Assembly (NCBI GenBank): GCA_026260175.1
Contig: JAKCWW010000615.1
Location: forward strand, 36,759-100,758
DNA length: 64,000 bases
Reading direction: 5' to 3'
Source: Reticulitermes lucifugus
Taxonomy: Eukaryota; Arthropoda; Insecta; Blattodea; Rhinotermitidae
How positions within the stretch are numbered: the stretch's first letter is position 1; the number at the start of each line of letters is the position of its first letter. The translations under genes were made by a program, and so were the position numbers. The notes under the pieces are model-generated. The model was not told the DNA's origin. It did not search any database and was given only the letters and a program-made list of their open reading frames with translations. Of this stretch, positions 1 to 12,225 are shown one piece after another.

Positions 1-1513
1 TTCTTGGTCGCTATGGAAATACAGAGGCCCCAAAAGTGTTTTTCTCTGAAGGCCTTTCCTATCTTATTGTTACATGATAACGTTTTGGAGAAACGGAGTG
101 GTAAGCACAGTTGGATGGGGGCACAGAGAGACGGACTTGACTATCCTATATACAGTATATGTAAGCAATAAATTTAGCTACACCATAATTTAAGTTTCAT
201 GTGTGACTAGATTATACAGAAATTTTCCTCTGCTGAAAACTGATTCCTAATTCTTTTTCAGTTACAAAGCAGAAAGGCGCTATCAAAGACTTAACGCTAC
301 ATAAAACTTGCTATAGTTAATTGTATTCACTCTCTATTCTTTTCTTCAGAAATTAACTCTCATGCGTCCACAAAAAAAATGTGCTTTAATTTCTAATGAA
401 CGAAGTACACCATGCATAAAATAAGTTTCGGCTGTCTCTTACTAAAAATGCGTCTTTTGATGTTACGTAATTCCGTCGTTACTGAGTGCCATACGACAAG
501 GCTGTAGTTCATGTAGGCCTCTATGTGCGAAAAATATGAGTCTATTTGTATAAAAATGAAATATGTCCATCACTGTGACTGCAAGAAAAGAGTAAACTGT
601 GGTTAGAAATTATAATTAAGGACGTTATATGGAATTATTTAAAAATTATTTTTCTACGACAAAATTAAGCAATCTTTGGAAGCTTAAAGGGTTTTGTTTA
701 CCCAACCAGAAAGGAAGAGATGTCAGTTCGTTTGGATGTGGCGTTGCTGCACGGAATGTTTTGTTCCCCACACTTCGAGAGAAAGTAGTGTTCTCATCTT
801 CAAGGGCCCGAAGATCCCCCCTTATTTTACTTTGACTTTTCTTCCCTGTACATGTGACAAATATGTTGTCATTGAAAGTTGGGAAGGAAGTACCTAGAGA
901 CGCAGCATCAAATTCCAGAAGAACTGATACGTTGTCAATCCAGCTGAAAGAATTGAAAATCACAAACAGGAAGGAAATTATAAAATTCACCGGAGCCTAT
1001 TTTATTAATGTTGTTTCGTTGTCGTCGTTAAATATTTTGTTCATTATCTCAAAAAAAATGAATATATGCGACGTGGGGACAAGGAATAAATGATAATTGT
1101 TGCAGCTTCACCCCCCCCCGAACCCTTCCATGGTGTGATACGTAACCAAGGCGATATCGATCTTATAGCTTACATTTATGTTACTCTTAGACAAAATATT
1201 CCTCAACATGGGTGATGCAGAATGCGAGTTCCAGCTGCTTTACACAGTCACATAAAATGTGTTTCAACACAATTAATACTCATCTTTCAGGTATATAACA
1301 CGACGCGTACCCAACAAAATAAAACCTTTATTCCCACATTTACTATTCTAGGAAATTCCAGTTGGAAAAAAGTATTATTTTGGCCAAAAGTCGGTCCAAG
1401 CGATTGTACTTGCGAAGGGTAACTGCTTTAAGTTTTGTGATTAAAATAGTAATCTAACTGTTACGGTTCTTAAGAGCATTCAAGATTGTACGTACTTATC
1501 CATTAGACTGCAG
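1..1513. other. No gene seen
   Basis: AT-rich. Overlapping short ORFs on both strands at 629-1,093 have no recognisable content. A C run (CCCCCCCCCG) lies at 1,111-1,120. Confidence 0.6.
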
Positions 1514-1551
1514 ATTATTATTATTATTATTATTAGTAGTAGTAGTAGTAT
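1514..1551. repeat. (ATT)n(AGT)n microsatellite
   Basis: ATTATTATT... changes to AGTAGTAGT... at about 1,535. Confidence 0.95.
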
Positions 1552-1612
1552 TGTAACTGGCATTTTTGCTGTTGCACCAGCAGGTTAAAAAATTTTGAAT
1601 TAAATGTTTCTT
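1540..1612 (+). repeat. Short copy of the same LINE-type 3' tail
   Basis: GGCATTTTTGCTGTTGCACC followed by AGCAGGTTAAAAAATTTTGA parallels the ends at 17.1 and 17.6 kb. It directly follows a trinucleotide microsatellite. Confidence 0.4.
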
Positions 1613-3229
1613 TATCGTTTTCTCGATAAAATATTGAACAAACTAACGATATTAAAAGCTCCTTTAAAATCTGAAATTTACAGACGATGGCATGTGACTC
1701 TCTATAACTGTCAGACCTGTCAACTTCTTTACTCTTTCCACATGAACCTGTGTGTACGGATAGACTGATGGTTTGCTGGGATCGTCGTACCACACGATGC
1801 TTCCTAATCAAGCAAAAGTCCACCTCACGTACAGCATCACAAACAAAAGAAATAGTACCGACCGTCAGACCCGTAGATTGGATATTGGGATGTGTTCCAG
1901 ATATTACAGCAACTGGAGTCCCTTATGACATATCACTCAATGTCTTCAGCCTCCCTTTTCATAGAAACTCGTGGATTGGATATTAAACATCTTGCCTGCT
2001 GACCCCTCTAGGTCCCACCTGGGATTTCTGGTATTACACCTGGTTTCCTGATGAAGTTTCCTTTCTGTTTTACGTGATGATGTTTGGGAATAACTCTGTT
2101 ATTAACCCAACGCAAATATTACTTTGTGTTGCTTGTACATAAGTACAGGAAATGAACACAAAGTCGATAATTCACATTTGCATTTTGTTTCATCTGTCAA
2201 ACTCTTACTTGTTTTCGATTACAGTTTTTGTTAGAACTCCTCTTTAACCCTTCTAAGAAAAAAATTAATCCGAACTTCATTTAAAAATTTAGTTCCTACC
2301 TCACAGTACACACATTTCATCTCCATTACAAGAATCAGTCGATTAATATTGTGTAGGGGAGGATTCATTGTCTTTTTAGGGATCACACGAAACACGCAAA
2401 TACACTGTGTGTGCATAATAGAGGTTTTCTGAATGTTAAACGTGATGGTACATATAATAACGCCTGGACATTACAAAGTCAAAATATTAAGTGTACCTTC
2501 TATTTTAGTCGGTATCCACACAAAAATTGTCATAAAATTTGTGAAACTCAGCCAACGTTTTCAGTTTTCTGAAAGAAGTACCATGCTGCAAAGTATTGTT
2601 ACTAATGTGTGTGCGTGCGCTCGTGTCTGTACGTGTGTGTGTGTATGTATGGGATAAGGAGCTATGACATTTATTTGAAATAATTTTTAATGCGGTGTAC
2701 AGATTATTTGACAAAATGCGAGAAAGTAATTTACATTATAAACATGACAATTGTCGATTGGTCATGTAAAACCATACCATTTAAATAACATATGCAAGAA
2801 GTACAGCAAATCCCTCGCCGTATTTTTACGTCATCACGGAACCTAAGAACATAGTACTCCGTAGAAAACAGAATTAATTTTCTTTCTACCCAGTACATTG
2901 TAACGAATGAAGTCAAATAAAGCAGCAATATATCGCAGTGTGTAGCTTAAAATTTTGTAAAATACGCATTTATTTCTGCGTGGTTGTAAGAAATAATACT
3001 AAACAGTTTATATTTATCATATACATAACGTACATAACTCAGTATGTAATGATCTAAAAGTAATAAAAAGTTTTCGCAGAGCCCGAATAAACCGAAATAT
3101 AAGAGCACAAGACCAATGCAATATTATTTATTTTAAAAATGTTTAATACTTACCGAGTATTAAATTTGAAATTTAATTAAGAATCATAGCGTCATAGGAC
3201 AAATTAATATTCATTTTTATTACGTATTG
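1613..3229. other. No gene seen
   Basis: Apart from the GT microsatellite, nothing recognisable. Confidence 0.55.
2605..2650. repeat. (GT)n imperfect microsatellite
   Basis: GTGTGTGCGTGCGC...ACGTGTGTGTGTGTATG. Confidence 0.9.
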
Positions 3230-3268
3230 AGTCCTACATATTTTATTTCTTCTGTCATCATCAGGGAA
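3230..3268 (-). ncRNA. Stem-loop motif relative, 5' half intact
   Basis: Minus strand: CCCTGATGATGACAGAAGAA then ATAAAATATGTAGGAC. CTGATGA is present, the GAAAC half has become AAAAT. Confidence 0.25.
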
Positions 3269-3929
3269 CTCATTTGAGTACGTCGTTTGCAAGTACCTAC
3301 TGCACGTTCTTATACTGACTGATACAGAGCAACTACAAACGGGTCCGTCGTACGAAGGACAGGAAAATTATTAACCCGCTACCTCACGGTCAGTTTTATC
3401 TATCCTATTGCCACGATCATTTGCCGTTATGTTAAAGTAACTCAGACTGCAGTCGTTTGGTTTCCATGGTATCAAAACAGACCAATGTGTGAGGTCATGA
3501 AAATCCGAAAATAGTGGAAACTAGGGTATGACGCAATCACTTAGTAGAATCACTCAGTTTTACGCAAAACACACTGTAAGATTTCTTCCTGTTATAGCAA
3601 GAGATTTACAATCGATCTTCTATTTTCCTTTGTTTCAAGCGTCTGTGATATTGCCTCTGTACTTTAGCTATGAATCTACACTTGGTTACGTGGGAGATGT
3701 TTTCTGTATATGGTACCGATCCTGTTACATAGAATTTTAATTCTGACGCTTACTATTCTTTACCGGCGACTTATCATTTTTCGGCCGATGCTTTGTCACG
3801 AAAAACACTGGAAATTAGATAACTTTTAATATTCCTTTCAATTTTTTCTAAAAAACATAAACCATGGGTCTCCAAACCGCGGCCTGAGTAGTTGTATTAT
3901 GTGGCCCGGGGTCACATTTGTAAATTTTA

Positions 3930-4225
3930 CACTCATTCATTCCTTAGTCTGCTTACTACAGGTCCTTTAACTCTTCCAAAGCGATTTTTCCACAGGCTGC
4001 GATGTAGTGCTGCCTCTTTCAATTTCCAGTATCCTCTCGTTTTAACGTCATTTAGTAGCTGCTTACGTCTTCTCCCTCCTCTTCCCATCACTTCTATCCT
4101 TCCTTCTATATTTTCTTTAAGAACATGTTTTAGAAGGCAGTTCCTACCCAATATGTCACCCGTTCCGTTTGCCTTTCTCCTATTAATTGTACGTAGGATA
4201 ATATGTATATACTCCAAAAATTTTA
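3930..4225 (-). pseudogene. LINE-H: retrotransposon 3' end, minus strand
   Basis: The minus strand is open for 98 codons and encodes YIHIILRTINRRKANGTGDI, then GRNCLLKHVLKENIEGRIEV, a Gly/Arg-rich MGRGGRRRKQLL block, RGYWKLKEAALHRSLWKNRF and a GPVV-type end. It terminates in a short (GAAT)n tail (CATTCATTCC on the plus strand, 3,934-3,943). This is the same 3' end as the 6.9 and 45.3 kb copies. It is unusually free of stops for a dead fragment, so it may be a fairly recent 5'-truncated insertion. Confidence 0.78.
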
Positions 4226-4794
4226 CCATATTTTAGGTAGTTAGGTACTCGTATACTACTTTTGTTATCTTTCCACGTGCCGCCTGCGAACCAGCGCACA
4301 ATAACGGGGTGGTCGTTTGCTATGAAAAACGTTGGACACAAATGCGCTGAGCGGTTAACTTGTCTTCTGAGCTATCGTAAGTAGCTCAGTTTTTTTTGTT
4401 TGTTTTGGAAACCAATCATAAAGCAATCAACTCACCACAAGCCAACGTCTGTCATAACGCTGAAAATCCGGGTTGTTACGTTACTCACTATCCAAGCTCT
4501 CTCCTAACCGTAGCAATCCGGTAATTATGCTTACTCGTATGTGACTCAATCACCCACCCAATCACTCACTGAAGTGCAAATTAAGTTATTATACAAGGTT
4601 AACAATTGAGACACATTAAGTAGTATTAATTATTATGAATATCACTTTGTGTGACTCCGTATAGAGTGGTAAAAATTTTCCAGCGTTTCACAAGAACATC
4701 TCTCCGTCCTCACGGTAGAAGATAAAGGCAGCATATTTCTCGGAAAGAAATTCATCCAGAATAATTTGGGTCAGATATGTAGAGAAGGCACTGG

Positions 4795-5042
4795 CGACTG
4801 GGGTAGCGTAGCCGGTATAGCGAAACGCAACGGGGTGAAGGGTCCTGGGGTTTCAAATTTCTGTGAGGACGAGACTTTCCGGACTCATCCAGTTCGGCCC
4901 TGACGCCTAACCAGCTTCTTATACAATGGATACCGGGCTTCTTTTCCGGGAGTAAAGCGGCCGGGTCGTGGCGCTGACCACCAACCCTCTTCCAGCGCCT
5001 TCCCTTCTGTCTGTTTGGCGTGTAATGGAGTAACCTTAGAGA
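4795..5042 (+). mobile_element. SINE-A copy
   Basis: Contains the head GCCGGTATAGCGAAACGCAA, a degraded B box (GGGTTTCAAATTT), and the body ACTCATCCAGTTCGGCCCTG...TACAATGGATACCGGGC...GTAAAGCGGCCGGG. The terminal third is decayed. Body order is the same as the better copy at 62.6 kb. Confidence 0.7.
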
Positions 5043-6189
5043 AAGCAATGAAAAAGGAGTAAAACATTGTGGCAAAAATTACCATACGTTTCCTGTATTT
5101 AGTTTTGAGACCGGTTGTTTATATCCGCGAATAGTGTTAACTTATTTAAAAAAAAGTGGATAATTTATCTACATGAATGTTAAGTATTGTGCAGTAGATC
5201 ACTGTAAAATTATGTACTGCAAATAAACTCAAGTGGTACTTTTAGGTCACATACTTTTTGCATCTCGTGCGGGATCAGTTGTGGTGAGGCAAATTAGGTT
5301 GTTGCCCTTGATGCCTATAACACTATAACAGAGGAAACTGCAATGCATTCAGCTTTTAATAACTGGTGTGTCTACTGTTACCCGTACATTGCAATTCCTC
5401 CTGCCCCTTTACATTCTCTCCCCATCCACTGCCTCCACTGTCCATCTCCGTCCGTATTACATACCCTGCGTATGTCCTATTTACACTATCCTTCATACCC
5501 TTCCTTTAGACTCATGTCCATCTATGTCAGAATTTCTATATTCTTTCTCTTCACCTCATCCGTATGATAGGATCATGGCAGCCTTTTCTCTGTCTCGTTT
5601 CCTTGAAAACACACACCACAAACCTGGCTTCTCTTCACCCCCCCCCCATGGCTCCACCAGCGGTGTGTTGGACAAGTGCCCATGAATTCTTGAACGACGT
5701 GAATAAAAGTGTGGTGAAATGACCTCTCTGTAGCTGCACCGACCCTTCGTATGAGCCGACATGTGTAGCCGCACACATAGTACCAATCGGAGTGATCGTA
5801 TCGTCAGTCCACGTCATCACATCACGCGGTAGTCGCATTTCATAGGATCATAACGGTTGACTGAAATATGAAACATCAGGAGCTTCCTGTTACGCTTCTT
5901 TAGTATCGAAGTGGATATACTTTTATGAAGCAGAAATGTTCTTGCTCTTATCACACGCGTTACACACTTGTCAGGTCAGGGATTTTCTCCTCATTTAAAA
6001 AATGAACTCTCCGTCAGTGGAACTCAAATTTTCAATATCTAAATTAGGAGAGTGCTATATTAAAGTTCCTGTCACCTTTCATAGAATATCCTCCTCGGTT
6101 TTCTAATTTAGTATTTTGCACGTGAAAATTGACCATTAGTATTGTCAACCTATAACCTACAATTAAGTCCCAGAGGCATATTAGAAGTA
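5043..6189. other. No gene seen
   Basis: Includes a pyrimidine-rich section (5,390-5,580) and a C run at 5,638-5,647; short ORFs on both strands look compositional. Confidence 0.55.
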
Positions 6190-6406
6190 TTACTCTACTC
6201 TTTCTTTAACCTCGGCGTTACGTATGGGTGGGTGTTTAACGCCACGCCCCGGACGCTTCACCCCCGGGAATGACGCGGTTTCCTTTGTATAGGAGGCTGG
6301 GTGGGCCCCAGGGCCGGTCTGGACGGGTGCGGAAATGTTCGCCCCTCACCTGGATTCGACAGTCCAGCCCGTAGCGAGTTGCTATAGCGACTACTTTATC
6401 TCGGCC
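6190..6406 (-). mobile_element. SINE-A copy, minus strand
   Basis: Reverse complement of the SINE-A body (ACTCTTTCTTTAACCTCGGC at the left, GGCCGGTCTGGACGGGTGCG centrally) with the head at the right (GTAGCGAGTTGCTATAGCGA). It lies next to a 5'-truncated plus-strand copy. Confidence 0.75.
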
Positions 6407-6445
6407 CACCCATTAGTATTATCACTATCCTTCATCATACTCTCC

Positions 6446-6613
6446 GACTCTGGGCTCATCCAGCTTCTTCTTCAATGATGTAGGTGGTTTATACGTGGGT
6501 AAAGTGGCTGGGGCGTGAAGCTGACCACACACCTTCATCAGTGTCGAGCTTAAAATTGGGTGGATCTATACCTCTGATCCCAATACATACCTTCATGGCG
6601 TACACAGGAAATG
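6446..6613 (+). mobile_element. SINE-A copy, 5' truncated
   Basis: Starts within the body at GGGCTCATCCAGCTTCTTCT and keeps GGGTAAAGTGGCTGGGGCGT and the CCTTCATGGCGTACACAGG end. No tRNA-like head. Belongs to the subfamily ending CTTCATGGTGTGCACAGGGA. Confidence 0.6.
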
Positions 6614-6891
6614 TTTCACTCCTTTTTTTGGTTTTACATTGATTTTATAAAAATCATTGAATTCTGCTGTCAGTGCGTTCTGTGTTTGAATTACATAACT
6701 TATACAGAACAGAGTCAATCTGGAGGTAATTTCTCAGCCCTTCAGCAAACACCCCGTCTGTTTTCTTGTTCAAAAATGCCGTCCAATGGAGCAGAATCTG
6801 AGCAAAAGTAGTCTGCTCCATAATCTCAAAACCTATCTCCTTATTACTTAATTATTATTACATTATCATAACCTCTTACGATATATCAAAA

Positions 6892-7505
6892 ACAGCTGGA
6901 GAATGTGGACTATTTCAACCATTTGGGTAGCATGATAACAAATAATGCAATGTGTGTACGTGAAATTAAATCCAGGATTGTCATGGCAAAAAACAGCGTT
7001 CAACAGGAAGATTGTTTTTCACAGGCAAATTGGATATAAATTTGAGGAAGAAACTAGTAAAATGCTACATTTGGAGCATAGCTTTATATGGTGCTGAAAC
7101 TTGGACACTTCGAAAATTAGATCAGAAATACCTGGAAAGTTTTGAAATGCGGTGCTGCTGGAGAAGAATGGAGAAGATCAGTTGGACCGATCGTGTGATA
7201 AATGAGTATTACTTGCAGTCAAGGAGGAGAGGAATATCCTACGTACAATAAAACGAAGGACGCCTAACTAAGTGGCGACGTCTTGCGTAGGAACTACCTC
7301 ACAAAACATGTTATTGAAGGAGAGATGGAGAGAATGATAGAAGTGACGGAAAGACGAGGGAGAAGACTTAAAGAGCTACTGGATGAGTTCAAGGTAACGA
7401 AAAGATAGTGTAAATTGAAAGAGGAGTACCAAATCGTACTCTCTGTAAATCTCATTTTGCAAGAGGCTATCGACCTGTCGTAAGACAGACTACCGGATAA
7501 TGATG
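6892..7505 (+). pseudogene. LINE-H: non-LTR retrotransposon reverse transcriptase C-terminus, frameshifted
   Basis: Reading with frame changes, this encodes ENVDYFNHLGSMITN, then IKSRIVMAK, then in frame from 7,012 FTGKLDINLRKKLVKCYIW, LYGAETWTLRKLDQKYLESF and RRMEKISWTDRVINE. The downstream section has stops but keeps a Gly/Arg-rich block and a tail like RGYRPVVRQTT. These are the thumb and post-RT region of a common arthropod non-LTR retrotransposon. The catalytic RT palm is not in the window, so this is a 5'-truncated dead copy. The end lacks a clean (GAAT)n tail, unlike the other two copies. Confidence 0.8.
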
Positions 7506-8978
7506 ACCCTCTACTCCATAGTCTCAAAAATGGTCTCTTCCCTTAAGATTTTGCGGCCACATTTTCTTTTACTGCTTTCATCTCCCTCGTTGGTGGTACA
7601 CATTCAGCCCAACACATCTCTCTTCTTCTTGGTACGTGTTCAGCCATTAGCTTCTCCCTTGGTTTGAATACTGTAATAAGTCATTTGGCACAGAGTACAG
7701 ATTATGAAACTCTTCATACAATTTCCACCGTTCTCATGTTACTTTCTTTTGGACTCAAATATAGTCACATTCTTCTTAGCGCTGTCTTCCTTGTCACATC
7801 ATAATGTCATATTAAATTAGAGAGAAGTCAGTTCTCGAAATAATGCATCTCTGAAGTTTTAATATTATGTAAAAAGAACGCTTTTTAAATATGTTATTTT
7901 TAATGTAAAGTTATGTTTTACGAAAGGTGAAATATTTATTTCGCATAATGTTATAGCAAGCCTAAGCCAAAACTCATAAAAATATACGTAAATATCATCA
8001 TCATCATCATCATCATACCTTTAAATCTTAGTTTAAAAATATAAACATATATTTTATTGACGTATTCATTACTCTTATTTATATAATTCTTTTCTTGGGT
8101 TCTTATACATTTATCTATATAGTGATATCCTCTTTAATTTAACTATTTATTTTGTTGTTTTTAAGCATTTATTTCTCTCTACAAATTAGTTTACTTATTG
8201 TTCTCGACTAATTTTTGCCACTCATTTTTGTACTATATTCGAACAAATTCAGTCAATATGCCTTTGGTAGAACGGGTGACATAGAGACGAATGACTCCCA
8301 ATGTAACATTGATATGTCACGCCATACCATAATTTATAACTATGCTCTTAAATTTTTCACGCTTTTTTATTATTTATAATGAGGATAGATATTCCAGATA
8401 AAAAGGTTTATGTTTATACCACGCCTTCATGTCCTTTTCTTTTCATCTACTCAGGCGACTAGTTTTCACTTCAGTAATGACGTTAGGATCATTTGATTCA
8501 AACTGCTTTTTATGAGTTACTCGTGTTATGTTTTACGTTCAGTATAAAGTGGCAAATGCTTATCACAGAAATGGAAGTCGTTGTAAATCAGATAATAAAT
8601 AACGTGGGCAGTATACTATGTTTTACTTTACTTTACGTTACGTTACGCTATAATTCGTGTAACGGCCCGAATTCCAATCCGGTATTTTCTAAGTACATGG
8701 GCGTTACACAATGCCGATAAGTTTCTAGTGCTGTTTGCAGTAACTGTAAAATAACCGTCAGAGAGTCTAACGACGTCCAAGTGGAGAAGTTTCTAAGGGC
8801 ACAATATTCGTACGAGGTTAAAACCTTTCTGTCAGTCTGTATACACAGACTTCAAAAACAAAGGCAAAACATGGAGAATGCATGTTTATTAGTAAATTAT
8901 AAAATCACTTCAATGTGTTGGTCGTTATGCTTTGCACGTAAGTGTACACGAGAAGTCATGTTATCGAACGATTTATGC
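7506..8978. other. No gene seen
   Basis: AT-rich, with the ATC microsatellite. At 8,622-8,660 a (TTTAC)n/(GTTAC)n run resembles a SINE-A tail without its body. Confidence 0.5.
7993..8017. repeat. (ATC)n microsatellite
   Basis: Eight ATC units in an AT-rich region. Confidence 0.9.
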
Positions 8979-9480
8979 ACGTTCGAAAAATTGCGAAAAG
9001 CGGCTATTAGCTTCGTCATGTCTGCCCGTCTCTCCGTCTGTCCACATCGAACAACTCTGCTTCCACTTAACGAATTTTCATTATATTTGATATTTGAGTA
9101 TTTTTATAAAGTCTGTAGAGAAAATTCAAATTTCATTAAAATCTGGGAAGAATAACGGGTATTGTACATGAAGACACATTTAAATTTGTGATATCTCGCT
9201 GAATTCTTCCTACAATGGTAGGTGATTTAGACAAAACTTGTAGAGAATATCAAAATACACCTTTTATGTTCAATAAGGTGTTTCCAAAAACCGTGCCGTT
9301 TATGAGGTATTGTGGGAAAATATGGTAGAGCCAGACAGGCCACAGATGACAATATAATACGCTTTGCATGCTGAATAACTAAGGCTACAGACACACAGAA
9401 TATGTAATACTTGTTGCTTTTCCACAGCAACCATGGTTAGGCGAACACGGCTCAATAGTACGTCACAGTACAAGACCTGT
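8979..9480 (+). repeat. Family C interspersed repeat
   Basis: Runs from GCACGTTCGAAAAATTGCGA through TTAGCTTCGTCATGTCTGCC, CGAATTTTCATTATATTTGA, TCTGTAGAGAAAATTCAAAT and CCAAAAACCGTGCCGTTTAT to a CCACAGCAACCATGGTTAGG end. No coding frame and no tRNA-like promoter. Class unknown: it could be a non-autonomous DNA element or a LINE 3' UTR. Confidence 0.75.
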
Positions 9481-10914
9481 TTTGTTTAACGTCTCATTTG
9501 ATGCTCCGTCTACTGCACTTGACTTGTGTGGAGGAGTTTCTGTGCCTTACATTTATTTACATTCCTCCATAGTGGCTTCATAGCCTCGGTTCTTCATGTA
9601 ACTTTCAAAAACGAATATCCTTTAATAAAGTGTAAACACAATTCTTCTACCTAGTGATCACTGAAACAGAAAGAACAACAATGGGTCACAATAATATAGA
9701 CATTCTGAAGTGGCTTGTCTTTCTTTTTAAACACTGTCTATTACAGTGGTTGTGATTGTTGAAGTTAAGAAAGAAAGTAGAGAGATAGAAGACAGCTTAT
9801 TAATCGAGTTTCGAAAAGAAGAAATCGCTGTTTCAGAACAAAAAGGATTAACTTAAGTTTTATTTTAGAAAAAATTAAATTAGGATTTAGGGTGTTTTTA
9901 TTTAAAGTTCAAACATAAGCCATTTGTCCTCTCAAGTACACTGAAGCTCTAATGTTAGGAAGCAGAAAACATGTGTAACTTAAAGTCATTAAGTGAATTC
10001 GGAAACACGGGTCGAATGAGTGTGGTCTTGTGATAAGTACACGACCAGGCATAGATTTAACCTCACCCCTCTATCCACAAACCCGTGTCATACACACATA
10101 GTCTACATACGTACAAAAAAATTGCCTCACAATCTTTATATTGCCATGAAGTATGTATAAGAGAGGGTCAAAAATAATATACACAGAAATTAAATCTAAT
10201 AGAGAGCGACTGTGGCCCAGAGGGGGTTTATCGGCTTATGTTGTTTAAGTGAGGTTATATATGATTTGCAGCAAAAATTGCCGCTTCGTGTGCTACAGTA
10301 TAAATTAGTATAGGCTTACACTATACTGCAAAGTAAATATTGTTGTTTGAAATTCAAATCTAGATAGAAAGGCACGATTGTCTACATTAAATTTTTAAAT
10401 ACTAATTTTTAATACGCGTGTATAAAAGTGTTATCTCCTGTTGATTCTGGAACATTTAAAGTTCAATTCGGACTTCAGTGAAATTCAGGTCACCTCACGA
10501 ACACAGAATATGGTTATTTTTAGTGAAGTGTAGCTTAATGGAGCAGCGGAATCGCGTTGATAACGCTCGCCGTTGTCCTGTCTCAGCAAGGTGTGTTGCT
10601 TTGGCTACAGAAGTAACGAGTGAAACTAGAGTATTATATTTTTAAAGTGAAACCGTGCAAACGCTTTTTTTTTGTCTTAAAGAGGAAGTTAAAACTCATT
10701 TGTTACTTTTTAATTTAATGATGCTGTGACAAGTGACAAGCTACTGTAGTGTCAAATGCTTAACCGATTACAGGTCCTTTCCTAACAAATCACTTTCCTT
10801 AGAGATCATATATATGTTAATTTCAACTTAAATATATTTCTATAAAAATATTCGTAAATACCTCCATGGCGCTAAATTCTTCTTGAGACGCTAATATTTT
10901 TCAACTGGTCACGA
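9481..10914. other. No gene seen
   Basis: AT-rich, no recognisable repeat boundary or ORF. Confidence 0.5.
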
Positions 10915-11260
10915 CACCGAAGCTTCATTGCTATTTTCGTTACAGGCCGACAATTATTCTTTTCCTGATCCAGATGAGTCCAGACCACGCCAAACCATAG
11001 CGTTCCATCCAATATCTTCAACACCCATTTTAATATTTTCCTCCCCTATATGCTTGGTCATCCGTGTGGCCCTATTCTTATGTTTCCCCATCAAAAAACC
11101 TTGCGTTTATCTTCTCCTCTACGCCTGATGTCCGCCCACTTCATCCTTTCTTTTTCCAACACCCTCATAATATTTGGCGTGGAGTACAAACCTGGAATCT
11201 CCTCATTATGAAATTTTGCCCATCCCCTTATTACTTTCCCTCTTAGGCCCATATATAAAT
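10915..11260 (-). pseudogene. LINE-G: retrotransposon C-terminal fragment, minus strand
   Basis: On the minus strand one frame gives GKVIRGWAKFHNEEIPGLYS, TPNIMRVLEKERMKWADIRR and RGEDKRKVFLMGKHKNRATR, then GEENIKMGVEDIGWNAM. This aligns by eye with the LINE-G order HNEELHDLYSSPNIIR - RMRWAGHVARMGE - GRPRRRWEDNIKMDLREIGW. More than 100 codons remain nearly uninterrupted, yet key positions (GHVARMGE) have drifted, so it is an older or divergent subfamily. Confidence 0.7.
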
Positions 11261-11691
11261 CGTCGCTCCATTTATAAATATTTTTGACATAATAGCAACA
11301 AATATAAGTAAATATTACAAACCGTATTCATTTTGGACATTTTTACATTCACATTAATGCAAATCCCGTGCCGTGCTTTTTCTCAGCGTACACTGAGCGA
11401 ACTTATAACGGAAAAGTGGTGATGACACTTCTGTCAGCGTGTTTCATCTCCAAAGACATTGAATGGATTTTAATTCAATTTTTTAGCTATGGTTTACGTT
11501 AACTCTTGCCTTTCAAATTTACTTTTCGTACATATCGATCATGTGGCACCCCTATTTTACATTAGACTCAAACCAAGTATTATAATTTTTCTCAATAAAT
11601 TCTTACCTATAAAAATTGATTAATTTTTGTAATGTAAATAATTTTGCAACAATGTATTTTTATGAAAATGTAACAACGGTCTAAGTGGCTT

Positions 11692-12225
11692 CATTTTTAG
11701 GCAGGTTAGCAAAATTGCGAAAAGCGACTATTAACTTCGTCATGTCTTCCGTCTTTCCACGTCGAACAACTCGTCTCCCACTGGACAGATTTTCATCAAA
11801 TTTGATATTTGAGTATTTTTATAAACTCTGTTGAGAAAATTCAAGTTTCATTGAAATCTGACACAAATAGTGGGTACTTTACATGAAGACCTATGCACAT
11901 TTATGATAATATCTTGCTGATTTCTTCTTACAATGAGAAGTTTTTCAGACGTAATTTGCGAATAGAAGCAAAACTCACATTTTATATTCAATAACTTTTT
12001 TTCCGAAAACCGTGCTGTTTATGAGAAGTGGAAAAATATGTTAGACCCGGAAAGGCCACAAATGACAATAAGGCGCATGCGCTTTGCATGCTGGATAACT
12101 AGGCTACAGACACACACTCAGATTACGTAATACTTATTGCTTTTACACGGCAACAATAGTTACACGAGCATGCCTAAATATCACATTATGCTTATATTGC
12201 CTATCTTGTTCTTTCTATTGTCGAA
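11692..12225 (+). repeat. Family C interspersed repeat
   Basis: Left edge TTTTTAGGCAGGTTAGCAAA matches the TTTTAGGCGCGTTCGC boundary of other copies. Internal AGCGACTATTAACTTCGTCA, CACTGGACAGATTTTCATCA and ATAACTAGGCTACAGACACA follow in order. About 530 bp, the longest copy. Confidence 0.75.

Noticed and set aside
3892-4236. Plus-strand 114-codon ORF
   Set aside because: It is antisense to the LINE-H fragment, whose minus-strand translation has clear family content.
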